A stretch of DNA of 64,000 nt from Campanula takesimana (Eukaryota; Streptophyta; Magnoliopsida; Asterales; Campanulaceae): positions 1 through 64,000 of the forward strand of contig JAOWBW010002204.1 in NCBI GenBank assembly GCA_026119855.1. Reading direction: 5' to 3'. The translations under genes and the position numbers were made by a program. This document shows positions 11,792 through 23,515 of this stretch, piece after piece. The notes beneath the pieces are model-generated. The model saw nothing but the letters and a program-made list of their open reading frames with translations, did not search any database and was not told the DNA's origin. Within the stretch, counting starts at the first letter, position 1, and each line of letters starts with the position of its first letter.

Positions 11792-12587
11792 ATTCAATAT
11801 AGTTTTGTCAATACTAATGATTTTATGTTGTGTTGAGTTATGAGTATATTAGGTACAAATGATTAAAATCAACCTTTCAAAGTTTCAAGGAAACTATGCG
11901 CCTTACTAACTGCGCGCCCATCCCTCATTTTCTGCGCGCACAATATCTGCGCACCTATCAATCTATGCGCGCCTAGCATCCAAGCGCTTCAAACATTTAT
12001 GCGCCCTTAACTATCCTTGCGCGTCTTGCTGAAGTAATGCGCCTTGAGTAATGCGCCCCTTCATGCGCGCATTAACTATTGCGGCTCAATCCTTTCTCAA
12101 AATTTAATTTCAATGATTGAACGTATTAAATACACAAGTACCAGGTATGTTTATTCTGTTCATTTATTATAGGAATCTCTGTCTTTTGACATTCCTTTAA
12201 TTGTTCAAGGGTACTTGTGCAATTAATTTTTCCCTCGTTTTACGCTTTTCGAAAATTTTTATTTTCTGGGATATATTTCTTGCACCTCAAACTTACACCA
12301 AAATAGATGTTTTTGGTGTTTGTGCAAAAATTAGTCAAAATTGCTCATACACTTAAAGGGAAAGTGGAGCAGTTTTTCAAAAACCTAAATGTCACATCAT
12401 GACACTTTAGGTCATTCAGCCATTAATGCCCTTCAAGTCCCAAAAATCCCTCATTAATGAACGTCCTTTTTGTCATGATGAGCCGCCGTTTTTTAAAATC
12501 CCTCATAAATGCCATCCTTTCAACTTCCCATCTTTTTAAATTTTTGACTGTATTTTTTTTCATATCTGTGCAAAATTTTAAACCTAA
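11792..12587 (+). other. Spacer between pol and ORF2 with a TGCGC word cluster
   Basis: No gene. About ten GCGC-containing words (ATGCGCC, TGCGCGC, TGCGCA) are packed into 11896-12085, in otherwise AT-rich DNA. The matching spacer of copia-2 (45421-46191) has the same kind of cluster. Confidence 0.6.
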
Positions 12588-12727
12588 CCTATATATTCAT
12601 CATCACATTCACTCCCTCCTACCAACTCCTCTCTCTCTCTCTCCCCGTCTCACTCTCTCCCCGACTCTCGTATCTCTCTCTCTCCATCTTCATTTTTCTT
12701 CTTCATTTTCTATATATACATACGTTT
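12588..12727 (+). promoter_or_regulatory. Putative internal promoter and CT-rich leader of copia-1 ORF2
   Basis: A TATA-like TATATAT at 12590-12596 is followed by a long CT-rich tract (about 12625-12700), like the pyrimidine patch of plant gene 5' leaders, then an ATG at 12728. Copia-2 has an equivalent CT-rich stretch before its ORF2. This suggests a separate transcript for ORF2, but no transcript evidence is available. Confidence 0.5.
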
Positions 12728-12769
12728 ATGGGTCCTAAGAAAGCATTAACATCTATACAAGACGAAATG
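12728..12769 (+). CDS. Predicted first coding exon of copia-1 ORF2
   Basis: 14 codons beginning Met-Gly-Pro-Lys-Lys, ending at ATG followed by a GTATGA donor. The equivalent exon of copia-2 starts Met-Ala-Pro-Lys-Lys and ends at the same ATG|GTATG junction, which supports it being a real exon. Reading without splicing meets a stop immediately. The exon-exon phase does not fit the main ORF in this copy, so either an indel lies near the start of exon 2 or another acceptor is used. Confidence 0.45.
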
Positions 12770-13683
12770 GTATGAATTCTAAACCCTTTAACTCTTTAAG
12801 TTTCTGCATTTTTTTTTCCTTTTCGTCATTTTTTGTTCCTCGTTATTTTTCAAACCCGGATTCGTTTATCCTTGATTTTTCTTGTTTCGATGATCCGTTT
12901 TCTATATCGTTTGTTGGGTTGTGTTCCATTCATGATTTCGATTCTTTTAAATCCAACATTTCAACGATCAATGCTTTCTTTGTTACAAATCTGAATTTTT
13001 GGTTTCAAAACTTTTCAAATTTTTCGGTTCTTCTTTTGCTCATTGTGCGTTCATTACTGATTTGTTCATGTTTTTGTTTACATATTTAGATTCCTTGTTG
13101 TCATGCGGTCATTTTGATATATTATTTGTTTTTTTTTGTGAAGTTTCATGATTTTCGTGTTCTTGGTGTTCTTCGAGCATTCAAGGGTCGTTCTTCGTGT
13201 TCTTCGTCATTCTTGCATGTTTTGGTCTCTTAAAATTTTCTATCGTGTTTTCAAAAATTTGTACTTTTTGATTTTCATTTCTTTCATTTGACTACTTGTT
13301 GTTTGTTTTTCTTACTAAGTTAAAATTTTCATGTTATGCGCCTATGTACTTCTTTATGCGCCTGAATGCTTTCTGCGCCTCTACTTGTATATGCGCTTAA
13401 ATCATTCTGCGCCTAAAACCTTATGCGCCTACCTTCGTACTTAGTCAAATTTTGTTGTTTTTAATTTTTCCTTAGTATTCACATAGAACCATATTATGCG
13501 CCTTGTAACTCTATGCGCCTTTAATATTTCATGCGCCTAATTTAATCATGCGCCTTGATTCTCTATAATTTTGTGCGCCTGATTCAATTATGCGCCTATC
13601 TATTCTTTATGCGCCTATGTTACTTTGATCATTTTATGTTTCTATGCGCCTATGTCACTTCTAACATCAATCATTTTTTTTAG
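12770..13683 (+). other. Predicted ORF2 intron carrying a TGCGCC array
   Basis: GTATGA donor and a T-rich acceptor ending TTTTTTTTAG, followed by GAC. T-rich like a plant intron. Between about 13335 and 13655 there are 13 copies of TGCGCC, mostly as ATGCGCCT, at irregular spacings of about 15-60 bp. Confidence 0.5.
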
Positions 13684-15914
13684 GACCTTGCAAATTCAAA
13701 TTAGAAGAATCTCTTGATCTATTAGAGTTGTCTGGTGAAGTAATTGGGCGAGAAATCATAGAGACTCTGCGCGTAGCTGGTCTGCTCCCTCTATTCACCA
13801 TGGACCAAGCTTTTTATTCTGTGCTCCTCGTGGATGAGTTCTTTTCAACTGCTGTTCTAGTGGAAATTGATGTAAATGGGCGCACTCACTACCGGATTGA
13901 GGCTCGCGTTCAAAATGTTGACGTCCATATTTCATCATCGGTGATTCGACACTTGCTTGGTTTTCCATCTACGGGTGAAGATCGCATTATTGGGCGTCCG
14001 ATGACTTACTCTATTGATGATCAGAACAGGATGGCTGCCTCACTTCTAAATATTCCCACGCTTCAAAATAATATCAAAAACACCGAAATTCGAGATGGTG
14101 GAGAACTCTTGACTCACATCGCGCACTTGGTGGGAACTTCAATTGTTTTCAAGACTGGGAACGTGAACCGATTCACGGTGGAACAATGGGAATACACAGC
14201 TGCCATCATGGCCAAGGAGAAGCTTCACTGGCCTCACATTCTGTTCAAGACACTGCGTGAGCAGATTGATAAATTTGTGAAGAACAAAAGTGATGGAAAG
14301 ACCCGATTCCGCTCACACTGCCTTCTTCTCACAAAACTTTTTCTAACTTACCCTGAGTTAGTTAAGTTTTTGAATGAGAATCCTGAGTACAAGATCAATG
14401 ATGTTCCAATGTTTGGTAAAGCGAATTTGGACCTCAAGAAGCGCAGAAAGAAGCCTACAAAGCGCGCCAAAGGAATTCAAATCAAGACTGTTGAAGGCTT
14501 AGTTGATGAAGACACAGAGTCAGATGATGCGCCGGTTCTTAAAAGCGCACCATTAATAAAGAGCGCAGTGAAGGCAAGCGCTAGACAAAGCGCTGATCCC
14601 TTGCCAGGCGCAGAGAAAAGCAAAGGAAAACGGGTAGTTGATGACCCTCCTCGTGCGCCTATCAAACGTACCAGATTCGAAACTGATGAAGAGCGAGATC
14701 TAAGGCTAGCGCAGGAAGCCAGCAGACTTGAGGCTCAAAGAAAAAGGGATGAAGATTTTTAAGCCAAACAAGCTGATGAGTCAGAAAAGTTAGAGCGCAT
14801 GAAAGGCGCTGGATCAAGCGCTGATATTGAGAAAGGGCCTTCTGTTTCCGCGCCTACCCAGTGCGCGCCTACTCAACGCGCCCCCACTCCCCGTGCGCCC
14901 TCGTTCAAATTTCAACGGACCAACGTGTCAAGGGTACAACTCCTCTCTGATTTCTTTGGCGATGACATTTCAGACATAGAGGAACCAGCTCAGGGGGAGC
15001 AAGAGGCCATCCCTCAGTGCACTCCTTCTCCAGTTGCGCCTCCACCTCCTTCTGGACCAGATCAAATCACAACGGAAACTGTTGATGTTGAAACAGTTGT
15101 TGTTGAAACTGTTGATGTTGAAACTGAAGATGAATTTGAGTCTCCTACTCATTCACCTCCTCTTGCGCCTCCATCTCCTATTGCGCCCCTTCAAGATAAT
15201 GCGCCCCTCTCTTCCCCTGCGCCTCCTCCATCTGCTCCCGATTTGAGCGAGGTACTTTCCATTCTTCATTCTTTGCAGCAGGGGCAAGCAAATTTAGAAC
15301 AAGGACAGACGCATATAAAGTCTCAATTTGAGCTTCTTACTTCCTTACTCACTGATCAATCTGAAGAGATCGCTGCCATTAAGGGGGAGATGAATTCTCT
15401 CAAGGACAAACTTTCTGCTCCTTCTCCTCCTCCGGCGCAGACTCAGGTTCAACCTCATACTGATCAGGCGCAAACCACCACTTCTGCGCCTACTTTCATA
15501 CCTCAGTCTGCTGCGTCTCAATCCAACATGAACGTGTTAGTATCTAAGTTGGATGTCCTGAAAGAATTGGTCGTCACTCATTTCACTGCTGCTCACTCAA
15601 GCTCTGACAGACGCGCCGAACATATTTCTTCTGATATTATCACGGCTCAAAATGCCATTGAAGCTCACATTCAAATCTTGGAAGAAAATATTTCTCAGCA
15701 GCAGCAAATCACTCAGCGTTCCATTGATGAATACCAAAACATCAATGTGAATCACTTGAGTTACATTAGAGACGGTATCACTGCCACTCACTCCAGTGTC
15801 ACTGACACTCAGGGCTTAGCGAACCGTAGTCATCAGCTCGCTAAACAAATTCAGCGTTCTGTTTCTGAGATCGTTGAAGGTTTGAAGGAAGATGATGCGC
15901 CTCCCAACCCTTAG
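13684..15914 (+). pseudogene. Copia-1 ORF2: SIRE-type extra ORF, possible nuclear protein
   Basis: Open from at least 13728 with one in-frame TAA at 14760-14762, then open in the same frame to 15914, about 730 codons in all. The first ~230 residues align by eye with copia-2 ORF2 (shared pattern LLPLFTMDQ / ILPLFTLEQ, later EQWEY / KQWEY and LLTKLFLTY / LLTKLLLTY). A strongly basic run, KKRRKKPTKRAK, near residue 240 looks like a nuclear localisation signal. Then comes an Ala-Pro-rich stretch encoded by TGCGCC words, and a Gln/Ser-rich C-terminus with coiled-coil character. I see no signal peptide or membrane segment, so an envelope role is not supported. It may belong to the family annotated as putative plant transposon protein. 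Confidence 0.65.
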
Positions 15915-16434
15915 CTTCTATTATTTTTTTAAGTTTTTAGAACCTTTTTGTAATAGAATCAACTCGTGTTAGTGATTTTGTGCTTACGTGTTTTAGCACC
16001 TTTTTGCCTTTGTTCTATTCGAAACTTGTAATTTGTAACTCTTACACCCCAAGTTTTAATGAGAACAATGCATCACTTATTATCAAACCTTGTTCATTCA
16101 AACTCCTTGTTTGTAGAACAATGAATATTGCTTAAATTCATATGCATCATATTGAATTGTTTCATACTTTCATGCATTAAGTTTAAACTTGGTTTAAACA
16201 CATTTCAAAACTAAAAATCATATATCATTTTGAATGTGTTAAACTGTTGTTTCTATCTCTCCATATGTAATTCTTTATTCTCATTGGAATAGATTAGAAA
16301 TCTATATTTTGGACTAGTGTGTGCATTAACTTGAGACATGAATTACCAATTTCATTCATTTGGACATGTTTTTATCAAGTATAATGTTTGTCCTTGATAT
16401 AGTAGGTAATGGCATCAATCAAATAGGGGGAGAT
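15915..16434 (+). other. 3' untranslated region and polypurine tract of copia-1
   Basis: AT-rich, no ORF. It ends in the polypurine tract AAATAGGGGGAGAT (16421-16434), directly before the TGTTGGG start of the 3' LTR. Confidence 0.8.
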
Positions 16435-16689
16435 TGTTGGGTATGCCCACACATATCTCAGTTTTAATGTAATAGGATTTATTAGATTTGATTGATCCAT
16501 CACCTAAGTTTTATTTCATGGACTTTAGACCCACATGTAAGAAGTATTTATACTTCATTTTTTAAGTTGTCCATTGTTATAGAATAGGCTTAGAAATAGG
16601 GCAAGAAGATCAAGTTTCAAGAAAAATCACTCAGTGAGTTTGAGCCACGCTTATGCGCCTCCTGCGCCACGCGCCTTCTACATTTGCGC
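16435..16689 (+). repeat. 3' LTR of copia-1, first part
   Basis: Matches 4500-4754. It stops inside a TGCGCC word, where the Tekay-type element inserted. TGCGC at 16685-16689 is the left TSD copy. Confidence 0.9.
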
Positions 16690-18906
16690 TGTAGTGACCC
16701 CAAAACCCGTCCCTATTTATTTTATATTTTTGGGGATTTTTAGTTGACTTATATGTGCATTTTATGTGTTGCATCATATTTTATGATTTGCACATCTTAT
16801 TTGATTATTTGTGTTATTTACTTAGTTAGTAAAAATAATGATTAAAGGAGTTAAATGATTAAGTTGAAACTTTAGGGTCCTAGTTGAAATTTTAAGTTTA
16901 GGGGCTAAAGTGTTAACCTTGAAAGTTGGGTGACCATTTTGTAAAAAGGGTTAAAGATATTTATAAGAAACTTATCCCTTCTTCCTTCCTTCTCTGTGTT
17001 TACAATTTCTCAGCAACATTTCCTCCTCGTCTCAGTTAGGGTTGGGAGAAAAAGGTAAGTTCAACTCATTTCGATTTAATTCTTTTTATTTACTTACCCG
17101 TTTTAAAAACTAATTATATAAAAATGATCAGGGCATCGAGTAGGTCATTTCTAGCCGAACAAAACTTATTTCAGCGATACTTTTTCCGGAACTAGGTAAG
17201 TTACTAATTCCCCTTTAAATGTTAAAATAGTCATATATGCTATATATGATACTCCTACTTGTTAATTTTGTGTTTCGGGTAATATTTGCTATACTTGTAA
17301 TTTGGGACAAAGGGAGTATATGAACTTGGTTTATCTGGGTATTGTAATGGTTTAGAAACCATGTTGAAAGTGTTAATGAAGATTGTTATTGTAAGTTGCT
17401 TAAGTTGTGTTATATATGTTGTACTTGTGGGACGGAAGGAGTAAAAATGAGCTAAGGAAATAATCTGGGATTTGGCCCAAAATTTGAGGAGGCGCGCGCA
17501 CCATATGTAATGAGGCGCACGCACCCCTTTGTTACCAACCTAGGCCAAAATTGACTGGAGAAGGGAGGCGTGCGCATCCTCTTGGGTGAGGCGCGCGCAC
17601 CCTTAAGTGAATCAACAATAGTGAAGTTCTGGTCCTAGGAGGCGCGCGCATCCTATGGGATGAGGCGTGCGCATCCCCCCTGTTTCCAAGGTTTGATAGT
17701 TTTGATCAAGTTGGGTATAAGAGGGCAAATGTTTGTGTGATCCTTAGGGTTGTTTATGACTCAAATGTGTATGTGTATGACTTTTATGTCGTTAACAAAC
17801 AAGATTGGGTTGTGATTAAATGTCCTTTTCATGGACTCTTTATAAGGATTCTTTGTGTGCATCTTGTGATGTTTTGGCTTAATTCCTTCTTGGATTAAAT
17901 GCCCCGGGTTTTGTTTAGCAAGTATTCATTACTGTGCTTCTTGTTAAAAGTCCAGCTGGTCTTGTTGTGGAGTCAGCCAATGGAAGAATTATAGTGGTAC
18001 AGGTAAGTCCACTATAAGGTTTTCCATTGGAGCTTGTGAGTCAGGCGGTGGAAGAATTATAGTGGCACACAAGCCAAGTTCACTATAAGGTGTCCACTGT
18101 GCCTTCTAGTTTCCCCAGTCCAGATTGGCCTTGGATGGGATGAATTGCTCCCTTTGGTGAGTATTTGGATTATGACTTTGTGTCATATTTCCTCTCTGGT
18201 TACTTGGTTCTATTGGTTATGGTTTGGTTTTCGGGATCCCGACGGCTTCAGCTATTTATGCTGCTCAGATGGTTTTCTCTGATGGGTTTCTCAGTTGGTA
18301 TTCTCATCAGTATTGGTTATTGGTTAAACCTTGGCTTTGGTATCCACCGGAGTGTGGGCAATGTGATATAAGTGATATATAACTTGATGTTATGTGCTTC
18401 ATGCTATATGTTTACTTGTTGATATAGTTTCTTTATGATCATCATATCAACATGTAACGTAGTTGCATTTTAGTAGCTTACTGAGATTCATTCTCACCCT
18501 TATTTGTTTACTGTTTTAGATAAAGGCGGGTCCAGGGGATAGGACACTCGGCGGGAGGACGTTGGTTTGGTAAGAGTTGGGACTTGTTTTTGTTGAAGGT
18601 TACATTATGTAAATGTAAACCCTTTGGGGTAGAGTACCCGTACTTTCTTATGGTTCCATCTATTTTGGTAAAGGTTGAAGTATGTACATTTGTTTAAAAG
18701 TTTGTAAGCCTTCGGGCTAAGTACTTTCGCTGTGAAAGTGTTTGTAAAAGTTTGTTTCAAGTTAAGTGAAGTCTTTGAACTTCAAGTGTGTTTTTGTGCC
18801 ACTTTCTAAAAGGACATTTCGAAAAATTTTCTAAAAGGTTTTATAACGTCTTCCGTTCGTGTCCCGAGCGTGGGGCCAAGTAGGACCACGGGTACGGGGC
18901 GCGACA
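16690..18906 (+). repeat. 5' LTR of the Tekay-type element
   Basis: Begins TGTAGTGACCCC and ends GGGGCGCGACA, with the PBS three bases on. A TATA-like ATTTATAAG lies near 16958-16966. The GC-rich paired array is at 17489-17676. Confidence 0.93.
17489..17676 (+). repeat. Three pairs of a GAGGCGCGCGCAYCC motif in the 5' LTR
   Basis: Copies start at 17489, 17512, 17565, 17588, 17639 and 17662. Within each pair the starts are exactly 23 bp apart, and pairs are 74-76 bp apart. The motif is alternating purine-pyrimidine (GCGCGCGCAC), a type of sequence able to form Z-DNA. All copies are in the same orientation. Confidence 0.8.
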
Positions 18907-18908
18907 GT

Positions 18909-18921
18909 TGGTATCAGAGCT
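18909..18921 (+). other. Primer binding site of the Tekay-type element (tRNA-Met type)
   Basis: TGGTATCAGAGC, preceded by T, begins two bases after the LTR; typical of Tekay/Del elements. Confidence 0.9.
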
Positions 18922-19016
18922 AGGTTGTAGATGGTCTAGAATGACTAAGTGACCTAGGAGGGTAGTAGAGTATAGAGTGAGTAACGTTGAGTGTTTGCTG
19001 CAGGTATTCATTAAAA

Positions 19017-22000
19017 ATGGGTGAAACTGACGGAGATCAGGCCGGCTCTTCGGGGCAAGGGGATGCCAGAGAAGAGGCTCGAATTATGTTTCAGGGAATG
19101 TTTGAAGCAGCGATGAAAACTATAAATGATCAGAGGCAAGAAAGGGAACAGGTACCACCAAGATATGGCCTAGAACAGTTTCTGAAAATGAAGCCTATGG
19201 AGTATGATGGAGAGCCGATGTATCTAAAACTGAAAGGTGGATTGAATCGATGGAAAAGATCTTTGATGCTTTGAGATGTTCGGAGGAAGATCAAGTCAGG
19301 TTTGCTACCTATAAACTGAATGGAGCGGCTGAGCATTGGTGGAAAGCTTTGAAAACAAAATGGGATGAGACTCATGTACCTTATACTTGGGAGAATTTTC
19401 TGGGAAAGTTCAAAGAACACTTCATTCCTCGAGTAGATCAAGACAGGAAGGAGATGGAATTTCTTAACTTGGAGCAAGGTTCTATGTCAATTGCTCAATA
19501 TTCAGCTAAATTTTCAGAGTTGTCCAGGTATTGTACTCACCTAGTGGCAACTGAGGAGAGGAAGGCTACGAGGTTTGTGAAAGGTTTGAAAACCGTGATT
19601 AGAACTCAGCTAGTATCCCATAAGTTGCAAGATTTTCAGGATGCAGTAGATCGAGCTTACCAGGTGGAGCATGACATTGAGGAACATAAAAGGAAAATGG
19701 AATTGTTAGGCGCTGGGAAGCAAGTTAGGCAACAACCACGTGGTGAGAGTAGAGGAAATCAAGGTGGATCTTCACAATTCAAAGGGTCTTCTCAAAGACA
19801 GTCAGGTAACAGAAATCAAAGTAACACTTCAGGGAGTCAAAGCAGAGGAGTTTGTAATTATTGTCTGAAAGAAGGGCATTCAGAAGAGAGATGTTGGAAG
19901 AAGCAGGGCAAGTGTTTGAACTGTGGTCAGTTAGGACATTTTCAGAGGGATTGCCCTAAGTATAGGATGCAAGCATCGGGAAGTGTGGTTGGGTCCTCTC
20001 AGGGTCAGAAGAGGGATTCCTCAGGCAAGCCTAAGGTTCAGGGTCGTGTTTTTGCTATTTCTCAGCAGCAGGCTTCGGAGTCCTCTAATGTGATAGGAGG
20101 TATTATTTCTGTGTCTAGTTTGAGGGCACGTACACTTATAGACCCTGGCTCATCGCATTCTTATGTGTCTTTGCATTTTGCTTCTCGATTGCATAAGTCT
20201 TCTGAATCTCTGCCTTATGTGTTAGAGGTGTCAACTCCTATAGGGGAGTGTTTGGTGACCAATGAGGTGTTGCATTCTTGTGATGTGCATATACGTGAGC
20301 ATGTTTTACCTGCTGATTTAGTTATCTTACCATTACAAGATTTTGATGTTATCTTGGGTATGGATTGGTTGGGTAAATATCATGCGTCTGTTGATTGTGC
20401 TAATAAGGTGGTTACATTTTCTATCCCTAATGTTCCTAAGTTTTCTTTTGAAACTGTTCCTTGGGGTAGAGAGATTAGAATTATTTCTTATATGAAGGCT
20501 AGAAAGTTGTTGAACCGTGGGTGTGCGGGGTATTTGGCTAGTGTTCTTGATACTACTAAAAGGGTTCCTGATATTGAGGATGTGCCTATTGTTAAAGAAT
20601 TTTCAGATGTATTTTCTTCTGAGTATGCTATGCCTCCTGACCGGGAAATAGAGTTCTGTATTGACTTACTTCCAGGTACGGCTCCTATATCTGAGGCACC
20701 TTACAGAATGGCCCCAGCTGAATTGAAAGAGTTGAAGGTTCAGTTGCAAGAGTTACTTGATCGAGGATTCATTCGTCCTAGTGTATCCCCGTGGGGAGCT
20801 CCAGTATTGTTTGTTAAAAAGAAAGATGGGTCCTTGAGGCTGTGTATTGACTACAGAAAGCTGAATCAGGTAACTATAAAGAATAAATATCCGCTTCCTC
20901 ATATTGATGATTTATTTGATCAACTTCAGGGGTCAGTTGTCTTTTCAAAACTTGATTTGAGGAGTGGGTACCATCAGTTGAAAATCCGTTCTGAAGACAT
21001 TTCTAAAACTGCTTTTTGTAGTAGATATGGCCATTATGAGTTTCTTGTTATGCCTTTCGGGTTGACTAATGCTCCGGCTGTTTTATGGATATGATGAACA
21101 GAGTCTTTAAACCTTATCTTGATACCTTCGTGGTTGTATTTATTGATGATATTCTGGTTTATTCCAAGTCCCGGGAAGAGCATGAACAGCATTTGCGAAT
21201 GGTTTTATCTATTCTTCGTGAGAAGCAGTTGTTTGCTAAATTCAGTAAGTGTGCTTTTTGGCTCAATGAAGTATCTTTTCTTGGGCATGTGATCTCCAAT
21301 AAAGGTATATCAGTTGATCCATCCAAAGTTGAGGCTATTGTGAATTGGAGGAGGCCAGAATCAGTTACAGAAATTCGAAGTTTCTTGGGGTTAGCTGGGT
21401 ACTACAGAAGGTTTATTGAGGGATTTTCTAAGATTGCAACTCCCTTGACTCAGTTGACTCGAAAGAATATTCCTTATGTGTGGGATGAAAAGTGTCAAGC
21501 TAGTTTTGAAGAGTTGAAGAAGAGATTGACTACAGCTCCTATTCTCGCCCTACCTAATGGTAATGATGATTTGGTAATCTATAGTGATGCTTCTAAAGAA
21601 GGCCTCGGGTGTGTATTAATGCAGAATGGAAGGGTGATTGCATATGCTTCGAGGAAGTTGACTCCGAGTGAGCAGAATTATCCTACCCATGACATGGAGC
21701 TTGCAGCTATTGTCTTTGCATTACACAAGTGGAAACATTATCTTTATGGAGCAAAGTTTGAGATTTTCACAGATCATCAGAGTTTGAAGTATCTTTTCTC
21801 CCAGAAAGAGTTGAATAATAGACAACGAAGATGGATGGAGCTGTTGAAGGATTATGATTGTACAATTTCTTATCATCCGGGCAAGGCAAATGTGGTAGCT
21901 GATGCTATTAGCCGGAAGTCTTATGTAGCTTCATTGATGGTGCGGGAATGGAAGATGTTGGAGGATGCTCGAGATTGGAGTCCTTATGAATCAAAGCATG

Positions 22001-23475
22001 GAGCTATTTTTGCGAACATTCAAGTATTTCCAACTTTAGTTTAACAAATAAAGGAAGCTCAGAAGGATGACCCGGAATTGGTAAAGATTATGGATAAAAT
22101 CAAAAATGGTAAATTTGAGGATTTCTCCCTCAGTTCTGAAGGGGTATTGACTTTCAGGGGACGTTTGTGTGTACCTAATGTTGATGGGATTAAACGCCAA
22201 GTTCTTGATGAAGGCCATAAATCAAGGTATACTATTCATCCCGGGAGTACTAAAATGTATCAGAATTTGAAGCAACATTTCTGGTGGAATAATATGAAAA
22301 GAGAGATAGCGGATTATGTATCCAAGTGCTTAACATGTCAACAAGTGAAAGCTGAACATCAAAGGCCTGCGGGGTTACTTCAACCATTAGAGATTCCGGA
22401 ATGGAAGTGGGAACATGTTACTATGGATTTTGTGACAGGGTTACCTCGTACTCGAAGAAGGTTTGATGCAGTTTGGGTGATTGTTGATAGATTGACAAAG
22501 TCTTCTCATTTTCTACCTATTGAGATCGGTTATTCTATGGAAAAGCTTGCAACTTTGTACATTAATGAGATCGTGAGGTTACATGGAGTTCCAGTGAGCA
22601 TTGTATCTGATCGTGACCCTAGATTCACATCTCGGTTTTGGCAAGCGTTTCAGAAGGCTTTGGGTTCAGAGTTGAGATTTAGTACAGCTTTTCATCCTCA
22701 AACAGATGGCCAGTCCGAGAGAACTATCCAGATTCTTGAGGATATGTTGAGGGCTTGCTCAGTTGATTTTTCAGATTCGTGGGATATTCATTTGCCTCTC
22801 GTAGAATTTGCTTATAATAACAGTTTTCAGTCCAGTATTGGGATGGCTCCTTATGAAGCCTTGTATGGAAGGAAATGTCGGTCTCCTATCTGTTGGGATG
22901 AAGTGGGAGAAGCCAAGATTTGGGGTGTTCAGATGGTTAATGATTCAGTTGAGAAGGTTAAACTTATTCGAGATCGTTTGAGTACTGCCCAGAGTAGACA
23001 GAAAAGCTACGCTGATCATCGGAGGCGAGACCTTGAGTTCGAAAAGGGTGACTTTGTGCTCTTGAAGGTTTCCCCTAAGGTTGGTATTCGAAGATATGGG
23101 AAGAAAGGCAAACTTGCTCCGAGGTTTATTGGTCCATTTGAGATTCTTGGAAGAGTGGGGGATCGGGCTTATCGTCTTGCATTACCTCCTTCTCTTGATA
23201 AGATCCATAATGTGTTTCATGTTTCTATGCTTCGGAGGTATGTGTATGATTCTTCTCATGTTTTATCTGAGATTCCCGAGGATATTGAGCCGAGTATGTC
23301 TTATGAGGAACATCCGGTCCAAGTCATTGATTCGAAGGTGCAAGAATTGAGAAACAAAAGTATTCCTCTTGTTCGAGTTGTGTGGAGGAATCATAATGTG
23401 GAGGAATCGACTTGGGAGCTTCGGGAGGAGATCGAGAGGAAGTACCCTTGGTTGTTTGAGGGCCTCGGTAAGTAA
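19017..23475 (+). pseudogene. gag-pol: Tekay-type gag-pol polyprotein with chromodomain (broken)
   Basis: The ATG at 19017 is chosen as the first Met of the gag-like MGETDG start. In order: retrotransposon gag; two zinc knuckles (CNYCLKEGHSEERC, CLNCGQLGHFQRDC); aspartic protease with DPGSSHS; RT with LCIDYRKLN and active site FIDD; RNase H (YSDASKEGLG); integrase with a zinc region, MDFVTGLP and VSDRDPRF catalytic Asp motifs; and a C-terminal chromodomain-like segment (VRVVWRNHNVEESTWE), which in chromoviruses guides integration to marked chromatin. Lesions: a frameshift near 19226-19232, a one-base loss in the T run at 21081-21084 inside RT, and a TAA at 22042-22044 between RNase H and integrase. 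Confidence 0.92.
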
Positions 23476-23499
23476 CCCTAAAATTCGGGACGAATTTTC

Positions 23500-23515
23500 T
23501 TTAAGGGGGAGTGAT
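23500..23515 (+). other. Polypurine tract of the Tekay-type element
   Basis: TTTAAGGGGGAGTGAT lies directly before the 3' LTR start and would prime plus-strand DNA synthesis. Confidence 0.85.

Noticed and set aside
12457..13089. ORFs in the CT-rich leader and intron of ORF2
   Set aside because: Composition-driven Phe/Ser/Leu-rich frames in T-rich DNA; they do not match between copia-1 and copia-2.
13728..15914. Envelope-type glycoprotein reading of ORF2
   Set aside because: I see no signal peptide or membrane-spanning segment, and there is a strong basic nuclear-type signal instead; kept only as an alternative.
18165..18371. 68-codon hydrophobic ORF in the Tekay LTR (also at 24991-25197)
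   Set aside because: It lies in the LTR, is identical in both copies because the LTRs are, and matches no known protein; there is no sign it is translated.
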